Positions 9,186 through 15,739 of a stretch of 49,503 nt of DNA are shown piece after piece (the stretch's first letter is position 1; the number at the start of each line of letters is the position of its first letter). The notes beneath the pieces are model-generated. The model ran no database searches, was not told the origin of the DNA, and saw only the letters and a program-made list of their open reading frames with translations. The stretch covers positions 1-49,503 of IMG/VR virus record IMGVR_UViG_3300027968_000004; one strand, written 5' to 3'. This DNA comes from a virus. Position numbers and translations under genes: made by a program.

Positions 9186-9896
9186 TTATTCGTGCCCGTT
9201 TCTAAAAACAAACAGGCTTCGACGATAAACAACCGAACCGGGCCCATCAGTGACCCGGCCAAAATATTTATTCACTTTCTCTTCGGTGGTGATCCGAGCT
9301 TTAATTAATCTTAGCAGCGGCGTCCGCCACCCCCTAACGCGCTCTTTTATTGGAATATCTCGAATCGGATCGAATTCATAAACACTGAATTCCGGCATAT
9401 AACCGGTAGGAATGTACCACAAATATTCAAAAGTTTTGCCATCAAGCCGAGGTTGCGGCTGCCCATATACACGGTAAACTGCTAAGTCGCCAATAATTCG
9501 TCCATCCGTAATATATAACTCGGATGGCAGCATCTTCTTGAGGCGATAAAGAAATTCAGAGTGGTGTAGATGATTGACCCAGCGGGGACCATCGTCCATA
9601 TAATCAAGCTGGTGCTTCCATCGCTGAGCCTTTGTTCGTTCGTCGTAATAATTCAATTCGGTCAGGCGGGCGATGTGCTCTGAAGTTGAAAGGCGAGGAA
9701 CCATCTCACACTCATAGCACTGATCGCGTACGCCTTCGCGATAAGAAGAGTCGCGGCGAAACTGACCATATGGCTTAATTTTCCCGCAGCTCAGGCACTC
9801 TTTCCAAACGACCTTAGTATTCGTTTGGTCGAGTACTTCTGCTGTAACGGGCGCTCCGCCGTGTCTAAGAATTTCATCAACACCAGGAAAGTGCAT
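9186..9896 (-). CDS. Unknown protein with HNH-associated-type zinc finger
   Basis: 236 residues. Residues ~34-64 have CLSCGKIKPYGQF followed by CYEC, the Cys4 finger often found at the N-terminus of small phage HNH or regulatory proteins. The remainder is rich in Tyr, Arg and Trp with no HNH motif, so nuclease function is not supported. It follows the small structural gene in the same direction with a 59-bp gap. Confidence 0.7.
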   Translation of the reverse strand: MHFPGVDEILRHGGAPVTAEVLDQTNTKVVWKECLSCGKIKPYGQFRRDSSYREGVRDQCYECEMVPRLSTSEHIARLTELNYYDERTKAQRWKHQLDYMDDGPRWVNHLHHSEFLYRLKKMLPSELYITDGRIIGDLAVYRVYGQPQPRLDGKTFEYLWYIPTGYMPEFSVYEFDPIRDIPIKERVRGWRTPLLRLIKARITTEEKVNKYFGRVTDGPGSVVYRRSLFVFRNGHE

Positions 9897-9955
9897 ACTC
9901 TACTATTCTCCGGAGTATCACAGATTATTTATTACTTCTCTCAGATAAGGCGGAA

Positions 9956-10384
9956 TTACATAGCCTCGAGACGAACATGCGCGGAATAGTTCATTGCTGT
10001 AGTGCCCGATGAGGCGTAACCTGTAGTCGAAACATTGACGTTCGTACCCGGCTTAGCGTTGATTGCAGCCGAAGAAGAAGCCAGCGTTGTTAGGCTGTTT
10101 CCAGTACTGGTCGGCGTTAAAGTCAGTGACATGGCGTTACCAGTATCGGCATCTGTATAACTAATAACAATTGAGGGCAGCGTCGAGGAAGTTGTAGCCG
10201 CCTGTGTTACTGTAGCAATTCCGCTAACACAGTAGAGATTTCCTGGCGCATTGGCCGGCACGGCATAGAGAAGCGTGGAAGCAATATTAGCAGCCTGCCC
10301 CGTTGCATCGAACGTTGCCAGGGTTAAAAAATTAGCATCTGCCACTTTATCGTTGGCAGAAAAGAGGCTTCGTAAAAAACCCAT
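9956..10384 (-). CDS. Small Ala/Ser/Thr-rich structural protein, possible capsid decoration
   Basis: 142 residues, beta-rich and low in charge, rich in Ala, Ser and Thr, with repeated TLTPTSTG and SGTTAMNYS-type turns. Composition and size are like decoration or minor virion proteins. An AGGAG site precedes the ATG and a TTGACA/TATAAG promoter candidate lies just upstream, suggesting a highly expressed, separately transcribed product. The family is not recognised. Confidence 0.65.
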   Translation of the reverse strand: MGFLRSLFSANDKVADANFLTLATFDATGQAANIASTLLYAVPANAPGNLYCVSGIATVTQAATTSSTLPSIVISYTDADTGNAMSLTLTPTSTGNSLTTLASSSAAINAKPGTNVNVSTTGYASSGTTAMNYSAHVRLEAM

Positions 10385-10414
10385 AATATTTTCTCCTGTT
10401 ACTTATTTGTCGTT

Positions 10415-10441
10415 CTTATATAGAACAACGGTTGTTGTCAA
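10415..10441 (-). promoter_or_regulatory. Sigma70-like promoter candidate
   Basis: On the minus strand, TTGACA (10441-10436) is followed after 15 bp by TATAAG (10420-10415). The spacing is short. A GTTCT-TATAT-AGAAC dyad overlaps the -10 region and could be a hairpin or an operator. It faces the small structural gene starting at 10384. Confidence 0.4.
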
Positions 10442-10478
10442 GCAGTGCCTATACATGCAGGCACGTCCATTTTCCGGA

Positions 10479-11114
10479 TCACGAAACAACAAAAGCTTTG
10501 TCCTCATTATTTATATCTGGCTTAAAAATTGGTCTTGCATCAAGCTTGCCATTCTCAATAAAAATACCAATAATACCGCCGGGTTTTACTAATACTTTTT
10601 CTGGCTGTTCTGGATGGAGCACGAACCCGACTTCTCGTATAATGCTTGAGTGTGCTTCTAATAGAGGAGGGCGACCGGTCGTTATGCCTAATTTAATGGC
10701 GTCTCGAAGGAGAGGACGAACACGGTTACGAAAATTATTCAACGACTCTCCTCCCGGAAAAGGTACATCTGGATTTTCAACGTGTTCCAAAACGATACGC
10801 CCGGTTTCAGGTGTTTTCTTTTTACCGCCCAGATCACCAACATTTAAAGGCGCCAAGGCATCATTATAGACAACATGATACTTTGGCGTTGTTTCTTGAA
10901 TGATTTTGGCTGTATGCCGTGCTCGCTTTTTAGGCGAGCAAAAAATAACCGGATACAGATCATAATCTGTTAAAAAAGCAGCCTGCTGGTGGGCAACATG
11001 GATTCCTGCTTGATCTAAATCAACGTCCAATGGACCGCGAAAGCAACAAGCTTGATTGAGGGTCGTTGTACCGTGGCGTCCAACAAGACAAACAAGTTGT
11101 GAATTAGTAGACAT
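10479..11114 (-). CDS. Histidine phosphatase (phosphoglycerate mutase-like)
   Basis: 211 residues with all expected core residues. These are the RHG triad at residues 13-15, an Arg in SPKKRARHTA, GGES with a conserved Glu in the middle, and a second His in EAHSS. RG...DVDLDQAG is also typical. The family removes phosphate from small molecules or phosphoproteins through a phosphohistidine intermediate. The substrate here is unknown. A full-length enzyme within the head genes is unusual. Possible jobs are nucleotide or sugar-phosphate metabolism, or reversal of host signalling. The gap to the upstream gene is 5 bp, so the two are probably co-translated. Confidence 0.8.
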   Translation of the reverse strand: MSTNSQLVCLVGRHGTTTLNQACCFRGPLDVDLDQAGIHVAHQQAAFLTDYDLYPVIFCSPKKRARHTAKIIQETTPKYHVVYNDALAPLNVGDLGGKKKTPETGRIVLEHVENPDVPFPGGESLNNFRNRVRPLLRDAIKLGITTGRPPLLEAHSSIIREVGFVLHPEQPEKVLVKPGGIIGIFIENGKLDARPIFKPDINNEDKAFVVS

Positions 11115-11119
11115 TAAGT

Positions 11120-11458
<339 letters not shown>

Positions 11459-11461
11459 AAT

Positions 11462-11746
11462 TTACCATTTCCAGCCGCAAACACAGATAAGGACTTCCCA
11501 TAAGTGACGTTTATATAGTGCACGAGCACATTGCGGGCAAAATCGGCGCCACGACACAGGAAGTCCCCTTCGATAAAATACGACAAGCACGCCAGGTGGC
11601 AGCCAGGTGGCTTGAAGGTGGATGGTCCGCCTGCCAACGGGTCCACGGGCGTCCGCTACTTTCAACCTCCAAAAACAGTTCCAGAGGCCCTGGCCGAGGT
11701 TCTGGGCACCATTTTGTAAGTCGAAATAACGGACAGGCAGGAGCAA
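11462..11746 (-). CDS. Possible small zinc-ribbon protein (uncertain)
   Basis: A 94-codon open frame that could start at TTG 11746, directly after a TGA, or at a later alternative codon. There is no good ribosome-binding site at TTG; GGAGG abuts a later TTG. Its end reads FCPQCARALYKRH then ICVCGW, a credible CxxC...CxC zinc ribbon, and its stop lies 3 bp before the next gene. The rest is Trp/Arg/Leu-rich and unconvincing. It could instead be a decayed gene or a chance frame. Confidence 0.3.
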   Translation of the reverse strand: MLLPVRYFDLQNGAQNLGQGLWNCFWRLKVADARGPVGRRTIHLQATWLPPGVLVVFYRRGLPVSWRRFCPQCARALYKRHLWEVLICVCGWKW

Positions 11747-11758
11747 TCAAACATCGCT

Positions 11759-11790
11759 TAAATATTTAGTCCAATCCGGCTAAATATTTA
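11759..11790. repeat. Perfect 11-bp AT-rich inverted repeat
   Basis: TAAATATTTAG (11759-11769) and CTAAATATTTA (11780-11790) are separated by 10 bp. It is the first of four strong hairpins between the capsid gene and the next downstream gene. It could be a terminator, an mRNA 3'-end stabiliser or a protein-binding site. Confidence 0.6.
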
Positions 11791-11845
11791 ATTTTGTTTG
11801 ATTTTTCCTACTTAAACTTGTTCAGAAACCGGATTCGGCCGATGT

Positions 11846-11887
11846 TTACTTGTGGCGAGGATGGTCGCTCCTCGTACCTACAAGTAA
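11846..11887. repeat. Long two-part hairpin
   Basis: TTACTTGT (11846-11853) pairs with ACAAGTAA (11880-11887) and, nested inside, CGAGGA pairs with TCCTCG. It lies in the 600-bp gap downstream of the capsid gene. No U-run follows on the minus strand, so a processing or stability role is as likely as termination. Confidence 0.5.
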
Positions 11888-11981
11888 AAAGATAAAATAC
11901 CCAGTAAAGGCCCCTCTTTAATTTTACCACATATTTTACCTTTTTAGAGAGAGGGCCCGATAAAAATAATTTAAAAATTAA

Positions 11982-12024
11982 GAAAAAGATCGAGAGGGCG
12001 GCACCAAAACCGCCCTCCCTTTTT
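11982..12024 (-). terminator. Rho-independent terminator after the capsid gene
   Basis: A perfect 8-bp GC-rich stem: GAGGGCGG (11994-12001) with CCGCCCTC (12010-12017). Minus-strand transcripts then meet CTTTTT (11982-11988). Plus-strand transcripts would meet CCTTTTT at once, so it may act in both directions. It would end the capsid mRNA. Confidence 0.65.
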
Positions 12025-12030
12025 ATAGTT

Positions 12031-12053
12031 AAGTTGTTATTTATCAACAACTT
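12031..12053 (-). other. Hairpin just after the capsid stop codon
   Basis: AAGTTGTT (12031-12038) and AACAACTT (12046-12053) form a perfect 8-bp stem with a 7-nt loop, 6 bp downstream of the capsid stop. It probably protects the mRNA 3' end together with the terminator. Confidence 0.5.
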
Positions 12054-12059
12054 ATTAGT

Positions 12060-12883
12060 TTACGAGCTGCTGGTCATAGACTGCAGCCGTCGCAGCGTCA
12101 TTACGGAACCGGGACGTAGGGTGTTCGTGTACTTTACGTTATAGCTCACCCAGCCCCCGATCTGCCTTGCCGGATCAGCCACAGACCCCTGAGCAGGAGC
12201 CTCCTGGATCATGAGCCGGTAGTTCTTCTCACCAGTCTTGGGGTTCTTCCCAAGGAAGACAGAGAAGATGGCGTCATCAGCAAACAGATACGTATTGTAA
12301 TACGTATTGCTGTTGATCGTAACCGTCGGCGTAGTCGTGGTTTGCTTGAAACGGGCACCACCAAACACAATCGTTTCCTCGTTGCTAACGGGAGCAAAGA
12401 GTTTATCGACCGTGCTTTCGTTCCGCTTCAGGATATCCGTCAGACCGTTGTTGCTCGTATCATTGAGCACATCATGCACAACGAACGGGTGGATGATTCC
12501 GCCCATATAGCCATCCGGGGTTAGCGGCCGGGCATTGACGCCGGCAAGCTGCTGAATAGCCGTGCGGATGTTGTTGGCCGACAGGAAGCTTCCCGGAGCC
12601 AGAGTGATCGTAACAGAGCTATCGACGCCTTGGGCGCTGTCTGCGGTAATCTGAACCAAGGAGTTCAGAGTTAGAGCCAACCGGTAGTTCAATTCCACCG
12701 ACAGGTTCTGAAGCAACCCGGGGTCGTCAATTGCCACGTCCATTGCCAGGTCGGAGCTGTTGATAAAATCAGCATACTGGCCGATGGTTGCCGTGATTTT
12801 CGTGGATGATTCAGCGATGGGCGAACCCACCGTACCTTCTGCCGCCTGGGTAGTATTGCCAGAGAGCAGAGCATAAGTATAGA
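12060..12883 (-). CDS. Major capsid protein, exon 2 (N4-gp56-like)
   Basis: This frame continues into an upstream stretch with no proper start; the only initiator is a TTG at 12899 inside the intron. The sequence (YTYALLSGNTTQAAEGTVG, then GGIIHPFVVHDVLND, NEETIVFGGARFK) matches the N4-gp56 family of HK97-fold capsid proteins but lacks the family's N-terminus. That missing N-terminus is found at 13840-14002. Splicing T13840 to T12883 gives 987 nt, that is 328 residues, with the junction reading SGNQIQ-F-YTYALL. The scaffold gene lies directly upstream and a terminator downstream, as expected for the most abundant virion protein. The 3' splice position is inferred; G12887 is an in-frame alternative last intron base. 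Confidence 0.8.
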
Positions 12884-13839
12884 CGACGTGTTTAGGCAAC
12901 TAACGTTCCCGTTAGTGCGCGCTCATGATCGCTCATGAGTCCAGACTGTATCTTTGCTCTTTTGTCTTTAGCCGCCTTCATCTGTTGGTAAAAATCTTCT
13001 CTTATTTCGGGCGTTGGTTTATTGTGCCTTACATAATTTAGAAGTATTTTACCTTCGTCTCGTTTAACGATTAAATATGGCAAGAGAGCAAGCAGGTATT
13101 TTTCAATGTCCTGCTTTTTGCTAATATACCAGACAAAAGCGGGCTTGCCTTTTTTATTTTTTAAAGGCGATATTGAGCCGCCAAACTTATTTTTTGCCAA
13201 TTCTAGCAATGGCATAAAAGTATTAGTAATTCCGATCCGAACGTTGTAGGCCGGTCCTCGACTTATTACTAAATAACCCTCGCCATCTAAAATTGCCGCC
13301 AAATATGCTTGTAACGGCTTACCAACAAGAGCACCCGGCGTTTCAGTCGTTACGCAGCTGGATTTCTTCGCTTCTCTTAACTTGACGAAAAGTTCGTCTC
13401 TCTTAACAGGATTTATTTGTCCGTCAAGATTTAAATATTCTAAAAGAATATTTGCTTGTTGACGCTTTTCAATTAAGTATGGCGAAATCGAAGTCAAGAA
13501 AAAACCGACACTTTTTCTACCATATAGTCGCCAATGGTATAGTGGCTTACTTAAATAGCCTCCATTCATGGCTGCCTTTTGGTAATTTATTGTGCCCCCG
13601 AAATGGTTAACAGCCCATTGCATTAGAGCCTTTGATCCATTTGTAAAGCCTACAAACGGCCGATAATTCACATAATTGGATTTAAACGTCTTGAAGATGG
13701 AAAAGCACCCTTCACCATCCATTAGTCCGGCCATGTAAGCTTTGGTTTTTTCTCTCATCCAGTTTGCTCGGTGTTGTCTGTTCTTGTGATAGAACAGAGT
13801 TCCACCGATTTAGTCGGGTTTTAATTCAGCACTATATTT
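12884..13839 (-). ncRNA. Group I intron interrupting the major capsid gene
   Basis: 5' side: exon end ATTCAG-U (13846-13840) pairs with GCUGAAU (13830-13824), which places the obligatory U-G wobble exactly at the exon end (P1). P4-P5 fits the family: CGGUG/CACCG (13807-13803/13773-13769) encloses an 8-bp stem UCUGUUCU/AGAACAGA with GAAC and CAA joining strands, close to the conserved P and Q elements. 3' side: two hairpins with GNRA loops (12922-12939 and 12899-12916) and an AAGAUACAGUC stretch like the S element. Exon 2 CUAUA (12882-12878) can pair with UAUAG in the guide loop (P10), and the last intron base would be G12884. P3, P6 and P7 are not resolved by eye because most of the core overlaps the endonuclease frame. 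Confidence 0.75.
12892..13758 (-). CDS. LAGLIDADG homing endonuclease (intron-encoded)
   Basis: 288 residues with two LAGLIDADG motifs, YMAGLMDGEGCF (residues 8-19) and YLAAILDGEGYL (about residues 152-163). It is therefore a monomeric two-domain enzyme with acidic residues DGEG in each active site. It would cut intron-less capsid alleles and spread the intron. There is no Shine-Dalgarno before the ATG, which fits the weak expression usual for such genes. The frame ends 8 bp before the proposed 3' splice site, so its last ~20 codons also form the intron's 3' hairpins. An intein is excluded by the stop codon straight after exon 1 and by the separate frame. Confidence 0.9.
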   Translation of the reverse strand: MREKTKAYMAGLMDGEGCFSIFKTFKSNYVNYRPFVGFTNGSKALMQWAVNHFGGTINYQKAAMNGGYLSKPLYHWRLYGRKSVGFFLTSISPYLIEKRQQANILLEYLNLDGQINPVKRDELFVKLREAKKSSCVTTETPGALVGKPLQAYLAAILDGEGYLVISRGPAYNVRIGITNTFMPLLELAKNKFGGSISPLKNKKGKPAFVWYISKKQDIEKYLLALLPYLIVKRDEGKILLNYVRHNKPTPEIREDFYQQMKAAKDKRAKIQSGLMSDHERALTGTLVA

Positions 13840-14002
13840 ACTGAATCTGATTACCACTGCGGAGAGGCAGCGGCTTCTGTTTGGTCATCGAAAGGAAGGG
13901 CGTTTGCGCCTTCAAGTTCGGGACCGCCTGGCGCTCGTAGTAGATAGCCACGAGGTTCGGCAAGGCTCCCGATGTGAGAATACTAGCAGGAGAATAGGCC
14001 AT
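13840..14002 (-). CDS. Major capsid protein, exon 1
   Basis: ATG 14002 with an AAGGAGG site 8 bp upstream opens a 54-codon frame, beginning MAYSPASILTSGALPNLVAI and ending KPLPLRSGNQIQ, then TAA inside the intron. The ending is the N-terminal signature of N4-gp56 capsids (LP.RSG followed by hydrophobic residues). The exon ends one base into codon 55 (T13840). The good ribosome-binding site and the position just after the scaffold gene show that this is the real start of the capsid gene. Confidence 0.8.
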
Positions 14003-14037
14003 TAGTGGCCTCCTTGTTGATTGGGATTAGATATTTA

Positions 14038-15264
14038 TTAGCGCCGATACTGGCGAGCCCGTTCCATCAACACGCCTTCCATCAGCTTGTTGATTTCCTC
14101 GTTGCTCATTGCTTCCAGTTCTTCGTCGGAGGGCACCGGATTGCTATTTGTGGGCTGAACAGAGGCAGTGGTCGCCTTCTGTCGCAATCCAAAATTAGCG
14201 GCGGTCGCTCTCGGCCTCACTGTTGTCCGAATCCCAGACGTAGAGGAGGCTGGTTTTGAAGCAGCTACTGGAGTTGCCGGCTTACGCGCAGCAACTTTTG
14301 CCGCTGGCTTCACGGGTTTTAGCTTTTCAGGTTCCTTCAATTCCAGCAATCCTGCTGCACTAAGTTCCTCAAAAGCCTCGCCCAATGTATCTCGATTGAA
14401 TTTTCCAATCTTGGTTAGTGCATCAAGCGTTGGTTCAAGATTGTCATCAGTCAATTCCTTATGTAAATATTGCTGTGAAAGATAAGCAACCAACGCACGA
14501 TAATTATCATCTGTGCTTAGGTAGGTAGGATGCTCGGCCACAAAAGCACGCGCTTCGGTTTCAACAAACAAAGCTTCTTCGACGCTGCGTCCGGCTTTGC
14601 TCATTTCCACAAGTTGTTCCAAGCTCAACCCCGTTTTCTTCTGAAACCATTTCTCTAAAGCTAGATCGGGGTTGTCTGCAAGAGCCGTTTTAATTTCAAA
14701 AATTTCGTCTGCCGTAAGCTGTCTAACAACAGGCTCGCTTGACGCCTGGGTTTCAGAATTATCCGTTTTCCGAACACCGAGCTTTAGTTGGCGATTCTGC
14801 TCTCGAATTTTCTTGGTAGCATTTACTTGTGCAGCAAGCAGCTCACGCATCAATTCATTTTCTGTATTTGCATGAAATACTTGCTTGCCGCCGCCATCAT
14901 AAAGCTCCAATGTGGCTTTAAGGCCGGTGCTCGTTCTCTCAATGATGGCTCGACCGGTGTCAAATTCTAACACTTCGGGCTCGGCATAAACTTCTGATCC
15001 ATCTTCGCTTAATACGCTATCGTCTGCATTTTCAGAAGCAACGGACTGTTCTTCTGTCTGTGCAGTCTGTGCAGTTTGTGCAGCCTCTGCGGCCTCTGCG
15101 GTTTGTGCTGCCTCTGCAGCTTCGATAGCTGCTTTTTCTTCTGGAGAAGCAAACTGCTCCACAAGATGATTAACAAAATCTCGCTCTCCTTCTCGTGTAT
15201 CAAGAGGTGCGAATAAAGGGTCCTCAAACGAATAAGGATCGCTTTGAATAGAGGTTTTACTCAT
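14038..15264 (-). CDS. Scaffolding protein
   Basis: 408 residues, highly charged and helical, immediately upstream of the capsid gene (35-bp gap). It includes a Glu/Ala/Gln/Thr repeat region (about residues 42-75; units like AEAAQT), an acidic stretch, a long middle helix (NELMRELLAAQVNATKKIREQ) and a basic Pro/Ala-rich C-terminal third. That third contains a short helical end (EELEAMSNEEINKLMEGVL), typical of the capsid-binding tail of scaffolds. It has a strong AAGGAG site. It would chaperone procapsid assembly and leave before maturation. Assignment is by position and composition. Confidence 0.7.
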   Translation of the reverse strand: MSKTSIQSDPYSFEDPLFAPLDTREGERDFVNHLVEQFASPEEKAAIEAAEAAQTAEAAEAAQTAQTAQTEEQSVASENADDSVLSEDGSEVYAEPEVLEFDTGRAIIERTSTGLKATLELYDGGGKQVFHANTENELMRELLAAQVNATKKIREQNRQLKLGVRKTDNSETQASSEPVVRQLTADEIFEIKTALADNPDLALEKWFQKKTGLSLEQLVEMSKAGRSVEEALFVETEARAFVAEHPTYLSTDDNYRALVAYLSQQYLHKELTDDNLEPTLDALTKIGKFNRDTLGEAFEELSAAGLLELKEPEKLKPVKPAAKVAARKPATPVAASKPASSTSGIRTTVRPRATAANFGLRQKATTASVQPTNSNPVPSDEELEAMSNEEINKLMEGVLMERARQYRR

Positions 15265-15346
15265 ATTGTTCTCCTTGGCTTCCCATCAATCCTGGTGGGA
15301 CAGGTGAATTTGTCACAAACCAAAAGATATTGTGACTAAAATTTGA

Positions 15347-15721
15347 TCACATGAGCTCGACAAGCGGAGCAGGCGTCGGTTTCTTTAATGCTTGTGTAAT
15401 GGTTTCGGGCGGCCGCCGTGACGCATCAATGGCAATGTCTACATCTTGAATAAATCTGTTGTAAAGAGCACTTAAAGCGAAAACAACAGCATGCTGCGCT
15501 TTTACTTTGGCTTCGTCGGCCGGACTAATATTTGCAAGTTCTTCAAGAGCGCCTTTAACGTATTTTTGTAACATCTCAAGGACAACCGGCCAACCCGGTT
15601 GTGCAACTAAATGCTGAAGAAGTCTCCCTTTATTGAAAAGCTCCGTTTCATACGCCTCTTCTTCGGTAAGAGGCCGATCAAGAATCCGCTCGATTTTAGC
15701 TGTGTCAATTTGGACGCTCAC
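15347..15721 (-). CDS. Unknown small helical protein of the head module
   Basis: 124 residues from GTG 15721, chosen because AGGAGG lies 6 bp upstream. Mostly helical (RILDRPLTEEEAYETELFNKGRLLQHL; AQHAVVFALSALYNRFIQDVDIAID) with a Pro-rich end. It lies between portal and scaffold, where small head-completion or portal-accessory genes are found. Family not recognised. Confidence 0.7.
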   Translation of the reverse strand: MSVQIDTAKIERILDRPLTEEEAYETELFNKGRLLQHLVAQPGWPVVLEMLQKYVKGALEELANISPADEAKVKAQHAVVFALSALYNRFIQDVDIAIDASRRPPETITQALKKPTPAPLVELM

Positions 15722-15739
15722 GATTCCTCCTGTGAGTTA

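Noticed and set aside
11808-12050. 80-codon minus-strand frame after the capsid
   Set aside because: It consists of the terminator and hairpin region translated, with no start signal.
12892-13758. Intein in the capsid protein
   Set aside because: A stop codon follows exon 1 at once, the endonuclease has its own start and frame, and no splicing-domain residues are present.
13758-13839. GACTAAAT at 13817-13810 as the R element (P7 5' strand)
   Set aside because: It lies only about 10 nt after P1, leaving no room for P3-P6 before it. The P4-P5 reading of the same area fits the group I order better.
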